The notes beneath the pieces were generated by a model that was not told the origin of the DNA, did no database searches, and saw nothing but the letters and a program-made list of their open reading frames with translations. Position numbers and translations under genes: made by a program. Positions 27,548 through 37,553 of a stretch of DNA of 62,963 bases are shown one piece after another. This DNA comes from Thioalkalivibrio paradoxus. GTDB taxonomy: Bacteria; Pseudomonadota; Gammaproteobacteria; Ectothiorhodospirales; Ectothiorhodospiraceae. The stretch lies in contig JAABSC010000011.1 of the NCBI GenBank assembly GCA_011390565.1, positions 1 through 62,963 of the forward strand. The letters are read 5' to 3'. Within the stretch, counting starts at the first letter, position 1. Each line of letters starts with the position of its first letter.

Positions 27548-28651
27548 TCAATAGCCGCTGAGTTCGAGCCAGCCCCAGCCCTGGACCGCTTGTCCGTCCA
27601 CTGTTCCCGCAGACTGCATCAACCCGCTCCACAGAGGCAAGCTGAAGCCGGGGGCTGCCCGTTCCCGTGGGGCCTCTATCTCGAGAGCGATCCCATGCGC
27701 TGGCGATTCCAGCCTCCAGCGCAGCGGATAGTCGCCATCGAGAGGGTCAGCGGGTGCCCATGCCCGACTCGCGATGCGCACCGGATGCGCGTCCGGAACA
27801 AGCAACAGGCAATCCCCGAGCGGAACGCCGCCGTTGCCGCGACGGCGCAACTGCAGGCAGCGGACGGCACTGCCGTCGTCCAGCGAGAGCCACAGACGGT
27901 TCGTCGTGAGCTGTCCCTGCGCGACGGGAAGGCGCCGTCCCCACACATGCTCCAGCAGGGCATCACCGGCGACCGAAGTGGACAGGCCCTGATACTCGAC
28001 TTCCCCAGCCACCCGCAGGCCCGGCCACCAGTAGCCGTGGCTGCCGGGTTCCGGCGTGTCCAGCCCGGGCATGCCGCGAATGGTCACCGGCAGCGGGCTC
28101 GACGGGTGCAACGTCAGATCCAGACGCACATCCGCCGACGATGCGCGTAGACGGAAACATCCACAGTCCGGGTCGTGAACGATCGACCAGTCCTCGATCC
28201 ACGCACCGGTAGCGTCGGATCCACTCAGCCCGAGGGCATCGCGGCCGAAGCGTTCATCGGCATGGAAACCATCGTAGGATCCGGGATCGAGGAGAAGCTG
28301 ACCGCGAAAAAGGTCGCGCGTCCCCCAGCGGGACTCGGTGTCAGGTCGGTCCTGTGACAACGCCAGTCGATAGATGGCCAGCTGGAAGGCCCTTGCACGG
28401 CCCGCGTCATCGTGCAGCTGGCCGGCCAACCACCAGTATTCACCGAACTGCCCGGGGTGGCTGCCATGGTCGGCGGGGAAACGGTATTCCCACTCCGTCG
28501 GCGGATCGGCAAACGTTTCAGCGGCATCCACCGGAAAAACCAGGGATGGCTCCGGCACGGACGCCGGCTCGCCGGGATCCGCGCTCCAGTAATAGAGAAC
28601 GGTCAGCAGCAGCGCCGTGACAATAAAGCCGAGGGCAGTCAGGATGCGCAT
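27548..28651 (-). CDS. AttH/CrtC-like lipocalin-fold protein
   Basis: 367 residues. One N-terminal membrane helix (residues 5-23) serves as signal anchor. The body has FPADHGSHPGQFGEYWWLAGQL and AFQLAIYRLAL, the opening of the AttH-like family that also includes carotenoid 1,2-hydratases (CrtC), followed by GSHGYWWPGLRVAGEVEYQG and LLEHVWGR. No carotenoid genes are near, so hydratase activity is not supported. Its close link with the cytochrome (9 bases) suggests a shared periplasmic reaction on a lipid-like molecule, which is inference. Confidence 0.72.
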   Translation of the reverse strand: MRILTALGFIVTALLLTVLYYWSADPGEPASVPEPSLVFPVDAAETFADPPTEWEYRFPADHGSHPGQFGEYWWLAGQLHDDAGRARAFQLAIYRLALSQDRPDTESRWGTRDLFRGQLLLDPGSYDGFHADERFGRDALGLSGSDATGAWIEDWSIVHDPDCGCFRLRASSADVRLDLTLHPSSPLPVTIRGMPGLDTPEPGSHGYWWPGLRVAGEVEYQGLSTSVAGDALLEHVWGRRLPVAQGQLTTNRLWLSLDDGSAVRCLQLRRRGNGGVPLGDCLLLVPDAHPVRIASRAWAPADPLDGDYPLRWRLESPAHGIALEIEAPRERAAPGFSLPLWSGLMQSAGTVDGQAVQGWGWLELSGY

Positions 28652-28743
28652 CGCAGGCCCCTCGAGAGGTTGGATAGACGTTTCGCGAGACGCGGATCAT
28701 ACCGATCTTCGAACGTTGACCGCAGTTGGGACTGGCCAGCGGG

Positions 28744-30330
28744 TCAACGTGCCTTGATGGTCTCCCGCGCGCGCTCCCGGCCCTCCATCTCTGCCGTGAT
28801 GAGCTGAAAAGCGAAATAGTATTTGGCAATGTTCTTGACGTAGGTCACGGTCTCCCGCCCGATGATCTGGGCCGCGCCAAGCTCCGCGTTTCCGAACCAT
28901 ACGTTCGGGTCCAGCCCCATCTCCGTGGTGCGCCGCCGGATGCGGTTGAGGTTTCCCGGCCCCGCGTTGTACGCGGCAAAGGCGAACAGCGTGCGATTGA
29001 CATCGTCGATAGCGGGGTCGTTCAGGTGGACATCGGCGAGCCACCGGAGGTACCTGGCACCCGCGTGGATGTTGTTACGCGGAGTCGAGATATCCGGAAT
29101 ACCGACTGCACGGTCCGCTGCCGTGGTCGGTAACAGTTGCATGATGCCGAGTGCCCCGGCGGGACTGCGTGCGCTCTGGTCGATGCGCGATTCCTGGTAG
29201 GCAAGCGCCGTGATCATCAGCCAGTCGAAGTCGTATTGACCGCCGTATTCGCGAAAGAGGTCCACCACCTCCTCGAAACGCTGGCGGTCGGCCGTGACGG
29301 CGGGATTGCGCACCCAGCGGTTATCCCGGAGATAGCGCCGCAGCAAAACGTTTCCCGTCAACGTTCCGCGCCGCACCTGGCCGACGAACCCGTTGACCAT
29401 GGCCATCAGCTCCGGCGTGTCCTGGCGCAAGGCCCAGGCAATCTGGCCGCCGGTCCGAACCGCCAGCTCCGGATGAATCACAAGTCCATCGAAGACCTCT
29501 ACCCAGAACCGGGCCTTGTGATCGTCGACGACCAGATACGGCAGGATTCCGGCGGCCACCATTTCCAGCAGATCCTCGTCCTCCAGATGCTCATCGGTCT
29601 CCACGAGCCGCACGGGTTCCAGTCCGCGCTCTCGAAAAGTCGCATTCAACGCCTCGAGACTTTGCCAATAGCTGCTCGACCGGCGTAGATACAGGGTCGT
29701 CCCGGCGAGGTCGTCGAGGCTCGAGAGAGCTGGCGACTCCGGGCCCGTCACCACCACTTCGGACACGTTGGTCGCGATCGGGTTCGAGAAGGCGACCGCC
29801 TCGAGCCGCTCGGGGGTGACCGTGAGATTGGCGATGGCGATGTCGATGTGGCCATCGACCAACGCCGGCAGCAGGCGGTCACGCCGCATGGGAACAAACA
29901 CGATCCGAACCTGAAGTGCGCGAGGGGTGCGGAGTTCCCGGTTCACATGGGCCTCGAACTCCCGCATGGCCTCATACACCAGACCCCGCTGGGTGGCCCC
30001 GTCCAGGAAGTAGTGTGTAAGACTGAAAGTCGTACCGACCCGGATCATTCGGCGCTCGTGCATGCCATCCAGGTCGCCCAGCCATCGCGCGGGCAGCTCG
30101 AACCGGGGGCTCTCGAGGTGTGGCAGCTCGGCCGTTTCCGGGGGAGCGACCGTCTCCGGGGGAGCGGCAGCCTCGCAGCCAAGCGCCAGTATCGCGAGCG
30201 TGGCGACGACGAGAAGCCGCCACCACCGAACGCCCGATTCCCGCGGCAGGGCAACCGGGCGCGCGCGCTTCGGCCATCCACCCTCAACGTCCCTGGCGAG
30301 TACCGCCAGAGACACTGCCAATTTAACCAT
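28744..30330 (-). CDS. mltF: Membrane-bound lytic murein transglycosylase F
   Basis: 528 residues. A lipobox LALGC appears late (about residue 51) because the annotated start adds a polar leader; no better in-frame start was found. An amino-acid-binding-protein-like (SBP_bac_3) domain (about residues 85-310) contains IRVGTTFSLTHYFLD and IDIAIANLTVTPERL. The SLT catalytic domain follows, with the catalytic Glu in ALAYQESRIDQSARSPAGALGIMQL split by the family's ES motif, and AAYNAGPGNLNR. It cuts peptidoglycan at the outer membrane during wall turnover. Confidence 0.9.
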   Translation of the reverse strand: MVKLAVSLAVLARDVEGGWPKRARPVALPRESGVRWWRLLVVATLAILALGCEAAAPPETVAPPETAELPHLESPRFELPARWLGDLDGMHERRMIRVGTTFSLTHYFLDGATQRGLVYEAMREFEAHVNRELRTPRALQVRIVFVPMRRDRLLPALVDGHIDIAIANLTVTPERLEAVAFSNPIATNVSEVVVTGPESPALSSLDDLAGTTLYLRRSSSYWQSLEALNATFRERGLEPVRLVETDEHLEDEDLLEMVAAGILPYLVVDDHKARFWVEVFDGLVIHPELAVRTGGQIAWALRQDTPELMAMVNGFVGQVRRGTLTGNVLLRRYLRDNRWVRNPAVTADRQRFEEVVDLFREYGGQYDFDWLMITALAYQESRIDQSARSPAGALGIMQLLPTTAADRAVGIPDISTPRNNIHAGARYLRWLADVHLNDPAIDDVNRTLFAFAAYNAGPGNLNRIRRRTTEMGLDPNVWFGNAELGAAQIIGRETVTYVKNIAKYYFAFQLITAEMEGRERARETIKAR

Positions 30331-30593
30331 TCTCGATTCCCCGGATCACGGACGCCCAATCCAATGGGCGCCTGCGTCGATTAGCATAATCCTCGGCACA
30401 AAAAGAAACACGAGCCCGTCTCGAGTACGCTCTCAGGAACCGGAAACCGTTCGATGAACATCCGATTTTCCCCCAGCGGCGGATGCTCGACATCACCGGA
30501 CGCGGCGCGTGCAACCGAAGTACCTGAAACTGGCCAGCTCGATATAGAGTGCTACGATCGGGCTGGCCGCACGAACCCAATGGGAGTTTTCCG

Positions 30594-32411
30594 GTGACTG
30601 TTGAAATCGCGCTGGTCTTCACCATCATCGCCGCGGCGTTGTATCTGTTCGCCAGCGAGAAGCTGCCGCTGGACGTCACCGCGATCCTGATCCTGATCAC
30701 CCTGATCGCCATTCCGCTGCTGTTTCACTCGCAGTGGCTGCTGGACCGGGGTGTCGATCTCGAGGCCGCGTTTCCGACCGTCCGCGAGGGGCTGTCCGGG
30801 CTTTCCAGTACCGCCACCGTGACGGTTCTGGCGATGTTCATCCTTTCGGCGGGCATCCAGCGCTCCGGCCTCATCCACGTGCTCGGCAAACGACTGTTTC
30901 CGCTGGTCGGGTCCTCAGAGCTGCGCATGATCCTGATCATCGCCGCGCTGGTGGGTCTGATCTCGGGCTTCATCAACAACACCGCCGCGGTGGCCGTGGC
31001 CATACCCCTGATTCTGGACATGGCACGGCGGCTGAAAATGCAGGCCTCGCGCCTCCTGATGCCGGTCAGTTTCTTCGGCATGCTGGGCGGCACACTGACG
31101 CTCATCGGTACTTCCACCAACATCCTGGCATCCTCCATCCTGGCGGAACGCGAGGATTTCGGCCGCCAGATCGGCATGTTCGAATTCACGCACCTGGGTC
31201 TGATCGTGCTCGGCGTCGGCCTGGTCTACTTCATCACCGTCGGCCGCTGGCTGATGCCGAAACGGGATCTCGTGCGCCTGGGCAATGACGAGGAACGCTT
31301 CATCATCGAACTGGGGATAACGGCGGACAGTCCCCTGGTGGATCAGACCCTCGAAGACCGGGAATTCGCGCTGAAGGCGTCGGTAGAGGTGCTCAAACTT
31401 GTGCGTGGCGATACCGTCCACATCAAGCGCGCCGAACGCGTGCACCTGCGCGCCGACGACATCATCCAGGTCCATGCCGAGTTGCGCCAGGTCATGGACC
31501 TGATCAAGTCCGACGAGGTTCGGGTACTGTCCGTTTCCGGGGAGGCGGGCGCGGTGCGCGGCGACGGAGTGCTGGTGCGCGTTCTGCTGCGCAACCCCGA
31601 CGTGTTCGAAGACCGGCAAGCGCGCGACGCCAAATTCTGGGACCGCTACAAAGCGCGCCTGATCGGCATCGAAGCCGAGAGCCTGGAGGCAAACCGTATT
31701 GCGGACGAATCACTGGACGTCGGCACGATCGCCCTCCTGGATCTTTCCCGCACCGCTCTCTCCCGGCTTCGTGAGGTGGAGGATCTCGTGGTGCTCGAGG
31801 AAAGCCAGGACGACTTCGACCGCAAGAAGATGTGGCTCGCCGGCGGCATCATGGCGGCCGTGGTCCTGGGAGCGACCCTGACCCCCCTTCCCATCGTGGT
31901 GACCGCGTTGCTGGGCGTGGTCGTCATGGTGGCCACCGGCTGCGTGAACAGGGACGACATGTATACGGGCGTATCCTGGCCCGTGATCTTCCTGCTCGCC
32001 GGCGTGATCCCGCTGGGGATCGCGATGACCAAGTCCGGCGCCGCCGACCTCCTCGCCGGGTTGCTGGCGGGCCAGGCCGCGGGCTGGCACCCGATCCTGG
32101 TGCTGATGGCCCTCTACCTGGTCACGACACTGCTCACGGAGATCGTCAGCAACAACGCATCGGTCGTGATCCTGGTACCCGTGGCGATCGCACTCGGAGA
32201 GATTCTGCAGATCGACATGTTTGCCCTGGTGCTGGCCGTGATGTTCGCCGCGTCCACCAGTTTCCTGACCCCCATCGGCTACCAGACCAACACCATGATC
32301 TACGGCACCGGCCTGTATCGGTTCACCGACTTTGCCTGGGTCGGGGCTCCGCTGAACCTGCTGCTGATGGTGGTCACCAGCACCAGCATCTGGTGGCTGT
32401 GGCTGACCTGA
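30594..32411 (+). CDS. SLC13/DASS-type permease with RCK_C domains
   Basis: 605 residues from a GTG with GGGAG seven bases upstream, preferred over an upstream ATG at 30549. The membrane parts are of the divalent anion:sodium symporter (SLC13) kind, with GLISGFINNTAAVAVAIPL and VSNNASVVILVPVAIA as the two SNT-like substrate hairpins. Two soluble RCK_C (TrkA-C) segments lie between the halves (about residues 225-290 and 305-385). Proteins of this layout move sulfate, tricarboxylates or similar anions. In a sulfur oxidiser sulfate is attractive but not shown. Confidence 0.88.
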   Translation: MTVEIALVFTIIAAALYLFASEKLPLDVTAILILITLIAIPLLFHSQWLLDRGVDLEAAFPTVREGLSGLSSTATVTVLAMFILSAGIQRSGLIHVLGKRLFPLVGSSELRMILIIAALVGLISGFINNTAAVAVAIPLILDMARRLKMQASRLLMPVSFFGMLGGTLTLIGTSTNILASSILAEREDFGRQIGMFEFTHLGLIVLGVGLVYFITVGRWLMPKRDLVRLGNDEERFIIELGITADSPLVDQTLEDREFALKASVEVLKLVRGDTVHIKRAERVHLRADDIIQVHAELRQVMDLIKSDEVRVLSVSGEAGAVRGDGVLVRVLLRNPDVFEDRQARDAKFWDRYKARLIGIEAESLEANRIADESLDVGTIALLDLSRTALSRLREVEDLVVLEESQDDFDRKKMWLAGGIMAAVVLGATLTPLPIVVTALLGVVVMVATGCVNRDDMYTGVSWPVIFLLAGVIPLGIAMTKSGAADLLAGLLAGQAAGWHPILVLMALYLVTTLLTEIVSNNASVVILVPVAIALGEILQIDMFALVLAVMFAASTSFLTPIGYQTNTMIYGTGLYRFTDFAWVGAPLNLLLMVVTSTSIWWLWLT

Positions 32412-32423
32412 ATCCGGCCTCCT

Positions 32424-33407
32424 TCACTCGGCGGAAAGCGCCGCTGTCGCTTTCCCGGATGACTCGCCCGGCATGTGCCTGGCTGCGCGTTGTCCGAGTT
32501 CGCGGAACTTGTCGCTGGCGCCGTCGAGACGGCTCACCCAATCCTCGCGCGGCTGCTGCCCCGCGGTGACCTTGAAATACACCTGGATCAGGGCGGCCAT
32601 CGCGAAGGGGTCGATGATCGCGGCCTTGAGGGAAATGGCAAAGACGAAGGCGACCACAACCGTCCAGAAACCCGCGCCCTCGGGAAAGAAGCTGACCAGG
32701 GCCAGGAATGGCGCGAGGGTCACCAGGAAAATGAGCAGGGTCAGGCTCCAGACGATCACCGCCAGAAACAGCGCATTCTTCAGCATCGCCCTGTAATTCT
32801 GCGCGTAGAGGACCAACGCGTCCCGGCTGGTCGCCCAGGGGTTGTCCGATTGGACACGGATGTTATGCGCCAGAATCACTTCGTCCACGTAGGTCAGGGA
32901 CAGGTTGATGACCGTGGTCACGAATTTCATGATCCCCTGAATCGCGGGAATCGGGATCAGGTTGCTGATGGTCATCAGCAGGCGGTTGATCACCTTGAGC
33001 ACGCCCTTGATCAGCTGGTCGATCGCGAACAGGACGGACGTCTCCATGAAGCGGCTGCGCACCTCTGCGGTGGCGTAGTCGATCTGGCCCCGCCCTTCGG
33101 GAATGGGCTTGTCATCGATCAGATGCACCAGCACCGCGATGTGCCCCGCCTTGACCAGGTACAGAATGTACTCGCGCATGAAATAGATCACGCCCGAGAC
33201 CACGGCAAAGCCGATGAATCCCCCAAAGAAGGCGTACCCCGCCGGTTCGTCACCGACCCGGCCCACGAGGTAACCGAGACCGGCGCCACCACCGGTGACA
33301 ATCACGTACGCGAGGGTGATTCCGAAGAAGACAACGAGCCGCAACAGGAGAAACGGCGCGGTCTTGCCCAGAAGGCCAAAGGTTCGCCCAAGTCCAAAGT
33401 CCATCAT
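32424..33407 (-). CDS. Hypothetical multi-pass membrane protein
   Basis: 327 residues starting MMDFGLGRTFG after GAGGGGA. About five hydrophobic segments can be seen (residues near 20-45, 62-85, 140-165, 235-262 and 270-295). A conserved-looking polar loop VDEVILAHNIRVQSDNPW and a C-terminal cytoplasmic helix close the protein. Parts recall the SLC44/choline transporter-like family, but I would not call it that without a search. It converges on the SLC13 gene with 12 bases between the stops. Confidence 0.6.
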   Translation of the reverse strand: MMDFGLGRTFGLLGKTAPFLLLRLVVFFGITLAYVIVTGGGAGLGYLVGRVGDEPAGYAFFGGFIGFAVVSGVIYFMREYILYLVKAGHIAVLVHLIDDKPIPEGRGQIDYATAEVRSRFMETSVLFAIDQLIKGVLKVINRLLMTISNLIPIPAIQGIMKFVTTVINLSLTYVDEVILAHNIRVQSDNPWATSRDALVLYAQNYRAMLKNALFLAVIVWSLTLLIFLVTLAPFLALVSFFPEGAGFWTVVVAFVFAISLKAAIIDPFAMAALIQVYFKVTAGQQPREDWVSRLDGASDKFRELGQRAARHMPGESSGKATAALSAE

Positions 33408-33488
33408 CAGTTCCCCTCGCCGACGGTTTGCCCGGCGACGATGCTTGCAGCAAAACGGCGCAATGACAAGCACGGGACCGGCGCAGGC

Positions 33489-35216
33489 TCAGTTCGCGCC
33501 GGGGTTTCCCGACTTCCGGCGGCGCTTGGCGGTTTTCACCCGGTACATCTCGGCGTCGGCCTCACTGAGGGCCTGCCGGGCATCGCGCCCTGCTTCGAGC
33601 ACGACGACCCCGACACTGCAGCCGACCTGGATTTGCCGGTCTTCGATCGACATCGGCATGGACAGCACACGCTCGGCGCGGCGGGCGACTGCGTCCCCGT
33701 CGGCGCCCGGCCCGGCATCGGCGAGCAGCAGCGCGAACTCGTCCCCGCCGACACGCGCCGCGAGGTCCTCGTCGCGGACCAGCCCGCGTAAACGCTCGGC
33801 AACCACTTTCAGAACTTCGTCGCCGATCTCGTGGCCATTCCCGTCATTGATCGGCTTGAAGCCATCCAGGTCGAGATAAAGCAGCCAGCCACAGTTTTCT
33901 CCCGATTGGGTCTGTTCCAGCTTGCGTGTCAGGCGCAGCATGAAATGACGCCGGTTTGCGAGTCCCGTCAACGCGTCCGTGTTGGCCAGATTCGCCAGCT
34001 TTCGCTTCGCCTTGCGGTGCGCGAGGATCTCGGTTTCGAGCGCAGCCGTGCGCCGGGCCAACGTCTGCGAAGTCTCGTTGAAGCTCCGGGTGAGTTCCGC
34101 GAACTCACCCCACGACACCTCGGGAACCTGGACGCCGAGTTCTCCGGAACGAAGCCGGAACGTGGCCTCCTTCAGCGTCTCGATCGGACGCGAAATCATC
34201 CGTGCGAGGATCAGTGACGTCACCAGCGAAAGCAGAAGGATGATCGCGAGATCGACGAACAGCCATCGGACATGGGATCGCGCCAGCGCAGTGGCGCGTT
34301 CCGCGGACATCCCCAGAAGGAGTTCACCGAAATCGAAGAAAAGGGCTCGATGCACCTGCAATTCATCGCCGACCCGCACCGCCCGCTCAGGATCGACTCC
34401 GGCGCCCGGGGAAATCCGTTCCGCGGGGCTCGGCACCGGCGAAAGTGCGCCGAGCATCCGCAGGCGCCCTTCCGCATCGGGAACCAGCAGGAAGGTTCTG
34501 GCGCTGGTCTCCGCACACGGAAAATCCTCCAGGACCTGAAGCAGTTCCATCATCCGAGTCAGCAGATGGAGGCTTCCGACAGGTTCACCATCCAGATACA
34601 GACGGGTGCTCAACCAGACTTCGGGATTCGAATCCGTTTCGCAGCGAAGATGGACGCGAACCGCGTCCCGGGCGGGGCTTTCCGGAATTTCGGGCCGTGC
34701 CGGGGGCCGATCGGATCGGGATGCACCGGCCACCAGGGCTCCCCCTGCGTCGCGAATCCACAACCCCTGGAAATCCGGCGCCGACGTGAGCGCGTCGTCG
34801 AGGATGCGCTGGATCAACGCGAGATTCTCCGCGCCCTCCGGACGATGGACCTCCGCGAGACTCAGGCGCAGTTGCGTCCGGCTGGACACCAGATCCAGGT
34901 GCTGGACCGCGAGTTCCAACTCACGGTTGATCCGCCTTTGCTGCACGTCGGCAACCTGCTCGAGGAGGTGTTCCGCGTACGCCAGCGCGTGCTTCTCGAC
35001 GACCCAGTACTGGGCCAGGAAGATGCCGGCCACCGGCATCGACGCCACCAGCAGAAACGCGACCAGCAGACGGGTCCGCAGACCGACCCGCCCACCGCTG
35101 GCGCGCGCGGGCACCTCCCGTTCACCCGAAACACCCACACCATGGCGCCTGACCCGGAACACGGGCGTCCTCCCGATGGACCGCAGGAAAACCCTTGCCT
35201 GCACCTCATCGTACAC
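33489..35216 (-). CDS. Membrane diguanylate cyclase (sensor, HAMP, GGDEF)
   Basis: 575 residues. Two membrane segments (about residues 47-68 and 330-350) bracket a periplasmic sensor region. A HAMP-like linker ([17 protein letters not shown]) and a coiled region follow. The GGDEF domain is intact: [33 protein letters not shown] and the active site [11 protein letters not shown] near residue 490. An inhibitory RxxD site (RDED) lies five residues before GGDEF, so product inhibition is expected. It should make cyclic di-GMP in response to a periplasmic signal. It lies 81 bases upstream of the membrane-protein gene. Confidence 0.92.
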   Translation of the reverse strand: MYDEVQARVFLRSIGRTPVFRVRRHGVGVSGEREVPARASGGRVGLRTRLLVAFLLVASMPVAGIFLAQYWVVEKHALAYAEHLLEQVADVQQRRINRELELAVQHLDLVSSRTQLRLSLAEVHRPEGAENLALIQRILDDALTSAPDFQGLWIRDAGGALVAGASRSDRPPARPEIPESPARDAVRVHLRCETDSNPEVWLSTRLYLDGEPVGSLHLLTRMMELLQVLEDFPCAETSARTFLLVPDAEGRLRMLGALSPVPSPAERISPGAGVDPERAVRVGDELQVHRALFFDFGELLLGMSAERATALARSHVRWLFVDLAIILLLSLVTSLILARMISRPIETLKEATFRLRSGELGVQVPEVSWGEFAELTRSFNETSQTLARRTAALETEILAHRKAKRKLANLANTDALTGLANRRHFMLRLTRKLEQTQSGENCGWLLYLDLDGFKPINDGNGHEIGDEVLKVVAERLRGLVRDEDLAARVGGDEFALLLADAGPGADGDAVARRAERVLSMPMSIEDRQIQVGCSVGVVVLEAGRDARQALSEADAEMYRVKTAKRRRKSGNPGAN

Positions 35217-35272
35217 CCCTGGTCACGGTTCTTCCCGTCGATTCAACGGCGTTGGCCCTCGGGCCATCGGCG

Positions 35273-35278
35273 TATACT
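35273..35278 (+). promoter_or_regulatory. fbp: Likely -10 box of the fbp promoter
   Basis: TATACT lies 33 bases before the fbp ATG. A TTGG-containing element 15-17 bases upstream may serve as -35. A small palindrome GGCCC-TC-GGGCC falls in the spacer. Confidence 0.45.
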
Positions 35279-35311
35279 TGGCAGCGGGAAATTCAGTGCG
35301 GAGGAACCGCG

Positions 35312-36340
35312 ATGAAGGCGGGCGCGAGCTACCAGATCGTCACGCTGAACGAGTTCATCATCAACCGACAGGCAGAGCACCCGGAAGCCAGGGGAGACCT
35401 TTCGCGTCTGCTGCATCACATCGGGATAGCGGCCAAGATCGTCAACAAGAAAATCAACAAGGCCGGACTGGTGGATATCCTGGGCGCCGCCGGCGCGGTC
35501 AACGTCCAGGGGGAAGACGTCAAGAAACTCGATGTCTTCGCAAACGATCACTTCATCGCCGCCGTCAAGGCTTCGGGCGAGGTCTGCGCGATCGCTTCGG
35601 AGGAAAACCAGGAAATCCTGATTCTCGATGACGGCCTGTCCCGCGACGGCCATTACATCTTCTGCATGGATCCCCTCGATGGCTCCTCGAACATCGAGGT
35701 CAATGTCTCCGTCGGCACAATCTTCTCGATCTATCGCCGCGTGACCCCGGGCGGCGAACGCCCCGATCTGTCGGATTTCCTGCAGCCCGGGCTGCGCCAG
35801 GTTGCCGCTGGCTACGTGATCTACGGATCATCCACGATGCTCGTCTATACCACCGGAAACGGCGTCGACGGTTTCACCCTCGATCCAGGCATCGGAGAAT
35901 TCTGCCTGTCCCACCCCGACATCCAGACCCCGGAGAACGGCCGGATCTACAGCATCAATGAAGGGAACTACGTCCATTTCCCGCCCGGCGTGAAGCGCTA
36001 CATCAAGTACTGTCAGGAGATCGACCCGCAATCAAGCCGACCCTATACCTCGCGCTACATCGGGTCGCTCGTGTCCGACTTCCATCGCAACCTGCTGCAC
36101 GGCGGAATCTTCATCTATCCCGAAACCCAGGCATCACCCGAGGGAAAACTGCGCCTGCTCTACGAGTGCAATCCCATCGCCTATATCGCCGAACACGCGG
36201 GAGGCAGGGCCACCAACGGTTCACAGCGCACCCTTGAACAGGTACCGGAGAGCCTTCACCAGCGCGTCCCCTTCTATGTGGGGTCGAGTGCTATGGTTGA
36301 TAAAGTACACGAGTTTCTTCGCCTATCTGAAGCTCCATAA
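35312..36340 (+). CDS. fbp: Class 1 fructose-1,6-bisphosphatase
   Basis: 342 residues, normal for class 1 FBPase; the ATG follows GAGGAA and a -10-like TATACT, and an upstream extension to 35195 is rejected. Metal and substrate motifs are intact: [31 protein letters not shown] (Asp/Glu metal site) and [17 protein letters not shown]. It removes the 1-phosphate of fructose-1,6-bisphosphate in gluconeogenesis and in the Calvin cycle. No RuBisCO or phosphoribulokinase is encoded in the window. Confidence 0.95.
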   Translation: MKAGASYQIVTLNEFIINRQAEHPEARGDLSRLLHHIGIAAKIVNKKINKAGLVDILGAAGAVNVQGEDVKKLDVFANDHFIAAVKASGEVCAIASEENQEILILDDGLSRDGHYIFCMDPLDGSSNIEVNVSVGTIFSIYRRVTPGGERPDLSDFLQPGLRQVAAGYVIYGSSTMLVYTTGNGVDGFTLDPGIGEFCLSHPDIQTPENGRIYSINEGNYVHFPPGVKRYIKYCQEIDPQSSRPYTSRYIGSLVSDFHRNLLHGGIFIYPETQASPEGKLRLLYECNPIAYIAEHAGGRATNGSQRTLEQVPESLHQRVPFYVGSSAMVDKVHEFLRLSEAP

Positions 36341-36350
36341 AGGAAAATCT

Positions 36351-36408
36351 GCCACGGAAAACACGGAAAAGGGCTTAATTTTTCGGTGTTTTCCGTGTTT
36401 TCCGTGGC
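36351..36408. repeat. 20-base inverted repeat (CCACGGAAAACACGG type)
   Basis: A perfect 20-base inverted repeat (36351-36370 and 36389-36408) with an 18-base loop, between the convergent fbp and hydrolase genes. The arms read GCCACGGAAAACACGGAAAA and its complement. A related but imperfect copy lies at 42799-42878. It may act as a two-way terminator; the repeated occurrence suggests a dispersed palindromic element. Confidence 0.8.
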
Positions 36409-36411
36409 TGG

Positions 36412-36505
36412 CCTTTTCATCGTCAGGGGTGGCCTGGCGCCCCCTCCCCAGCCCTCCCCCGCGAGCGGCGGGAGGGAGTTGTTCGTTGCCAGGGGTGGCG
36501 AAGGG
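36412..36505. repeat. Dispersed GC-rich palindromic element, copy 1
   Basis: Contains TTTCATCGTCAGGGGTGG followed by a CCCCCTCCCC..CCCTCCCCCGCGAG..GGGAGGG block. Both segments recur, reverse-complemented, at 42891-42948, and the C-rich block again near 59021-59060. Confidence 0.65.
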
Positions 36506-36514
36506 ACCTGACCG

Positions 36515-37417
36515 TCAGTTCAGGAACTCCGCGACCGCCGCGGCGACGTCGTCGGCGAAGAAATCACGGAAGAAGTGATCCGCCCCGTCGATGGTCACGG
36601 TGGTGACGTTGTCCCGGTCACCCAGAGCGGCCATGCGCTCGGGCAGGTCGGCCACCACGGTATCCTCGGATCCGATGATCACGAGGGTCGGAGCGTCGAT
36701 CTCGCTGATGGCGGTGGGCGTATCGTGATGCGGATCCGGGCGGTAGTAGCCCAGAAACGCGCTGGGAGAGACATCGAGTGTCTCGCAGTACAGGAAACGG
36801 ACGTCGTTCAGGACCGTCTCCGGCTGATCCATGCGCAGGAGTTCGGTTGCCTGGTCCAGACGCGCGACGAGCGGCATCCCACTCTGGGCTTCGTAGCTGG
36901 CGGCGGACTCCTCGGCGTCATAGGTCGAAGGGGCGATCAACACCAACGCCCGTATGTCGTCCGGATTCGATTCGAGATAAAAACGCGCGATCTGGTTGCC
37001 GCCCCGCGAATGCCCCAACAAGGTCACGGGCCCATACCCCTCGGCCTCCAACCACCCCATCCAGGCATCCAGCTCCGCAAAGTGCGCCTCGAGACCGTGG
37101 GTGATCGGCCGGTCGCATTCGAACATGCCTTCACGATCATCGATGCCAAAGCTCAGGTTCACCGAAAGGGAATTGAGCCCCTGCTCGGCGAGTAGATCCT
37201 GCACCGCGGCCATCGTCTCCATCCGGCCGTGCGCCAGCGTGCCGTGCAGCATGAGCACGACGCCCTCGCCCGGATCGGACACGGCCTGCACATGGCCCAC
37301 GAGGGTCAGCCCATCGTGCTCGAGGGTCACCCGTTCGGCTGCCTGCAGGGTCAACGGGAACAGCATGCTCAGCAGCGTGAACAGGACGGCGATGGCGTAC
37401 TTTCGGGAACGAACCAT
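36515..37417 (-). CDS. Exported alpha/beta hydrolase
   Basis: 300 residues from MVRSRKYAIAV, which has GGAGG at good spacing; the longer frame to 37846 is rejected. A signal peptide ends near LQAAE. The alpha/beta hydrolase core has LMLHGTLAHGRMET (oxyanion region), the nucleophile elbow LLGHSRGGNQ, an acid in IIGSEDTVV and the histidine in GADHFFRDFF. Two cysteines (FECDRP and LYCETL) could pair in the periplasm. The substrate is unknown. It is convergent with fbp. Confidence 0.82.
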   Translation of the reverse strand: MVRSRKYAIAVLFTLLSMLFPLTLQAAERVTLEHDGLTLVGHVQAVSDPGEGVVLMLHGTLAHGRMETMAAVQDLLAEQGLNSLSVNLSFGIDDREGMFECDRPITHGLEAHFAELDAWMGWLEAEGYGPVTLLGHSRGGNQIARFYLESNPDDIRALVLIAPSTYDAEESAASYEAQSGMPLVARLDQATELLRMDQPETVLNDVRFLYCETLDVSPSAFLGYYRPDPHHDTPTAISEIDAPTLVIIGSEDTVVADLPERMAALGDRDNVTTVTIDGADHFFRDFFADDVAAAVAEFLN

Positions 37418-37553
37418 GAGAACCTCCGGGGTCGGGGAAAGGATACGCCTGTATAGACGGACCAGACGCCCGATAATTTCATCCGGAAGCGAACCCTGCA
37501 GGCATGATAGAGTCTTGCCCCTTTCCTGACCCAACGCAGATCGAAGAGACACC

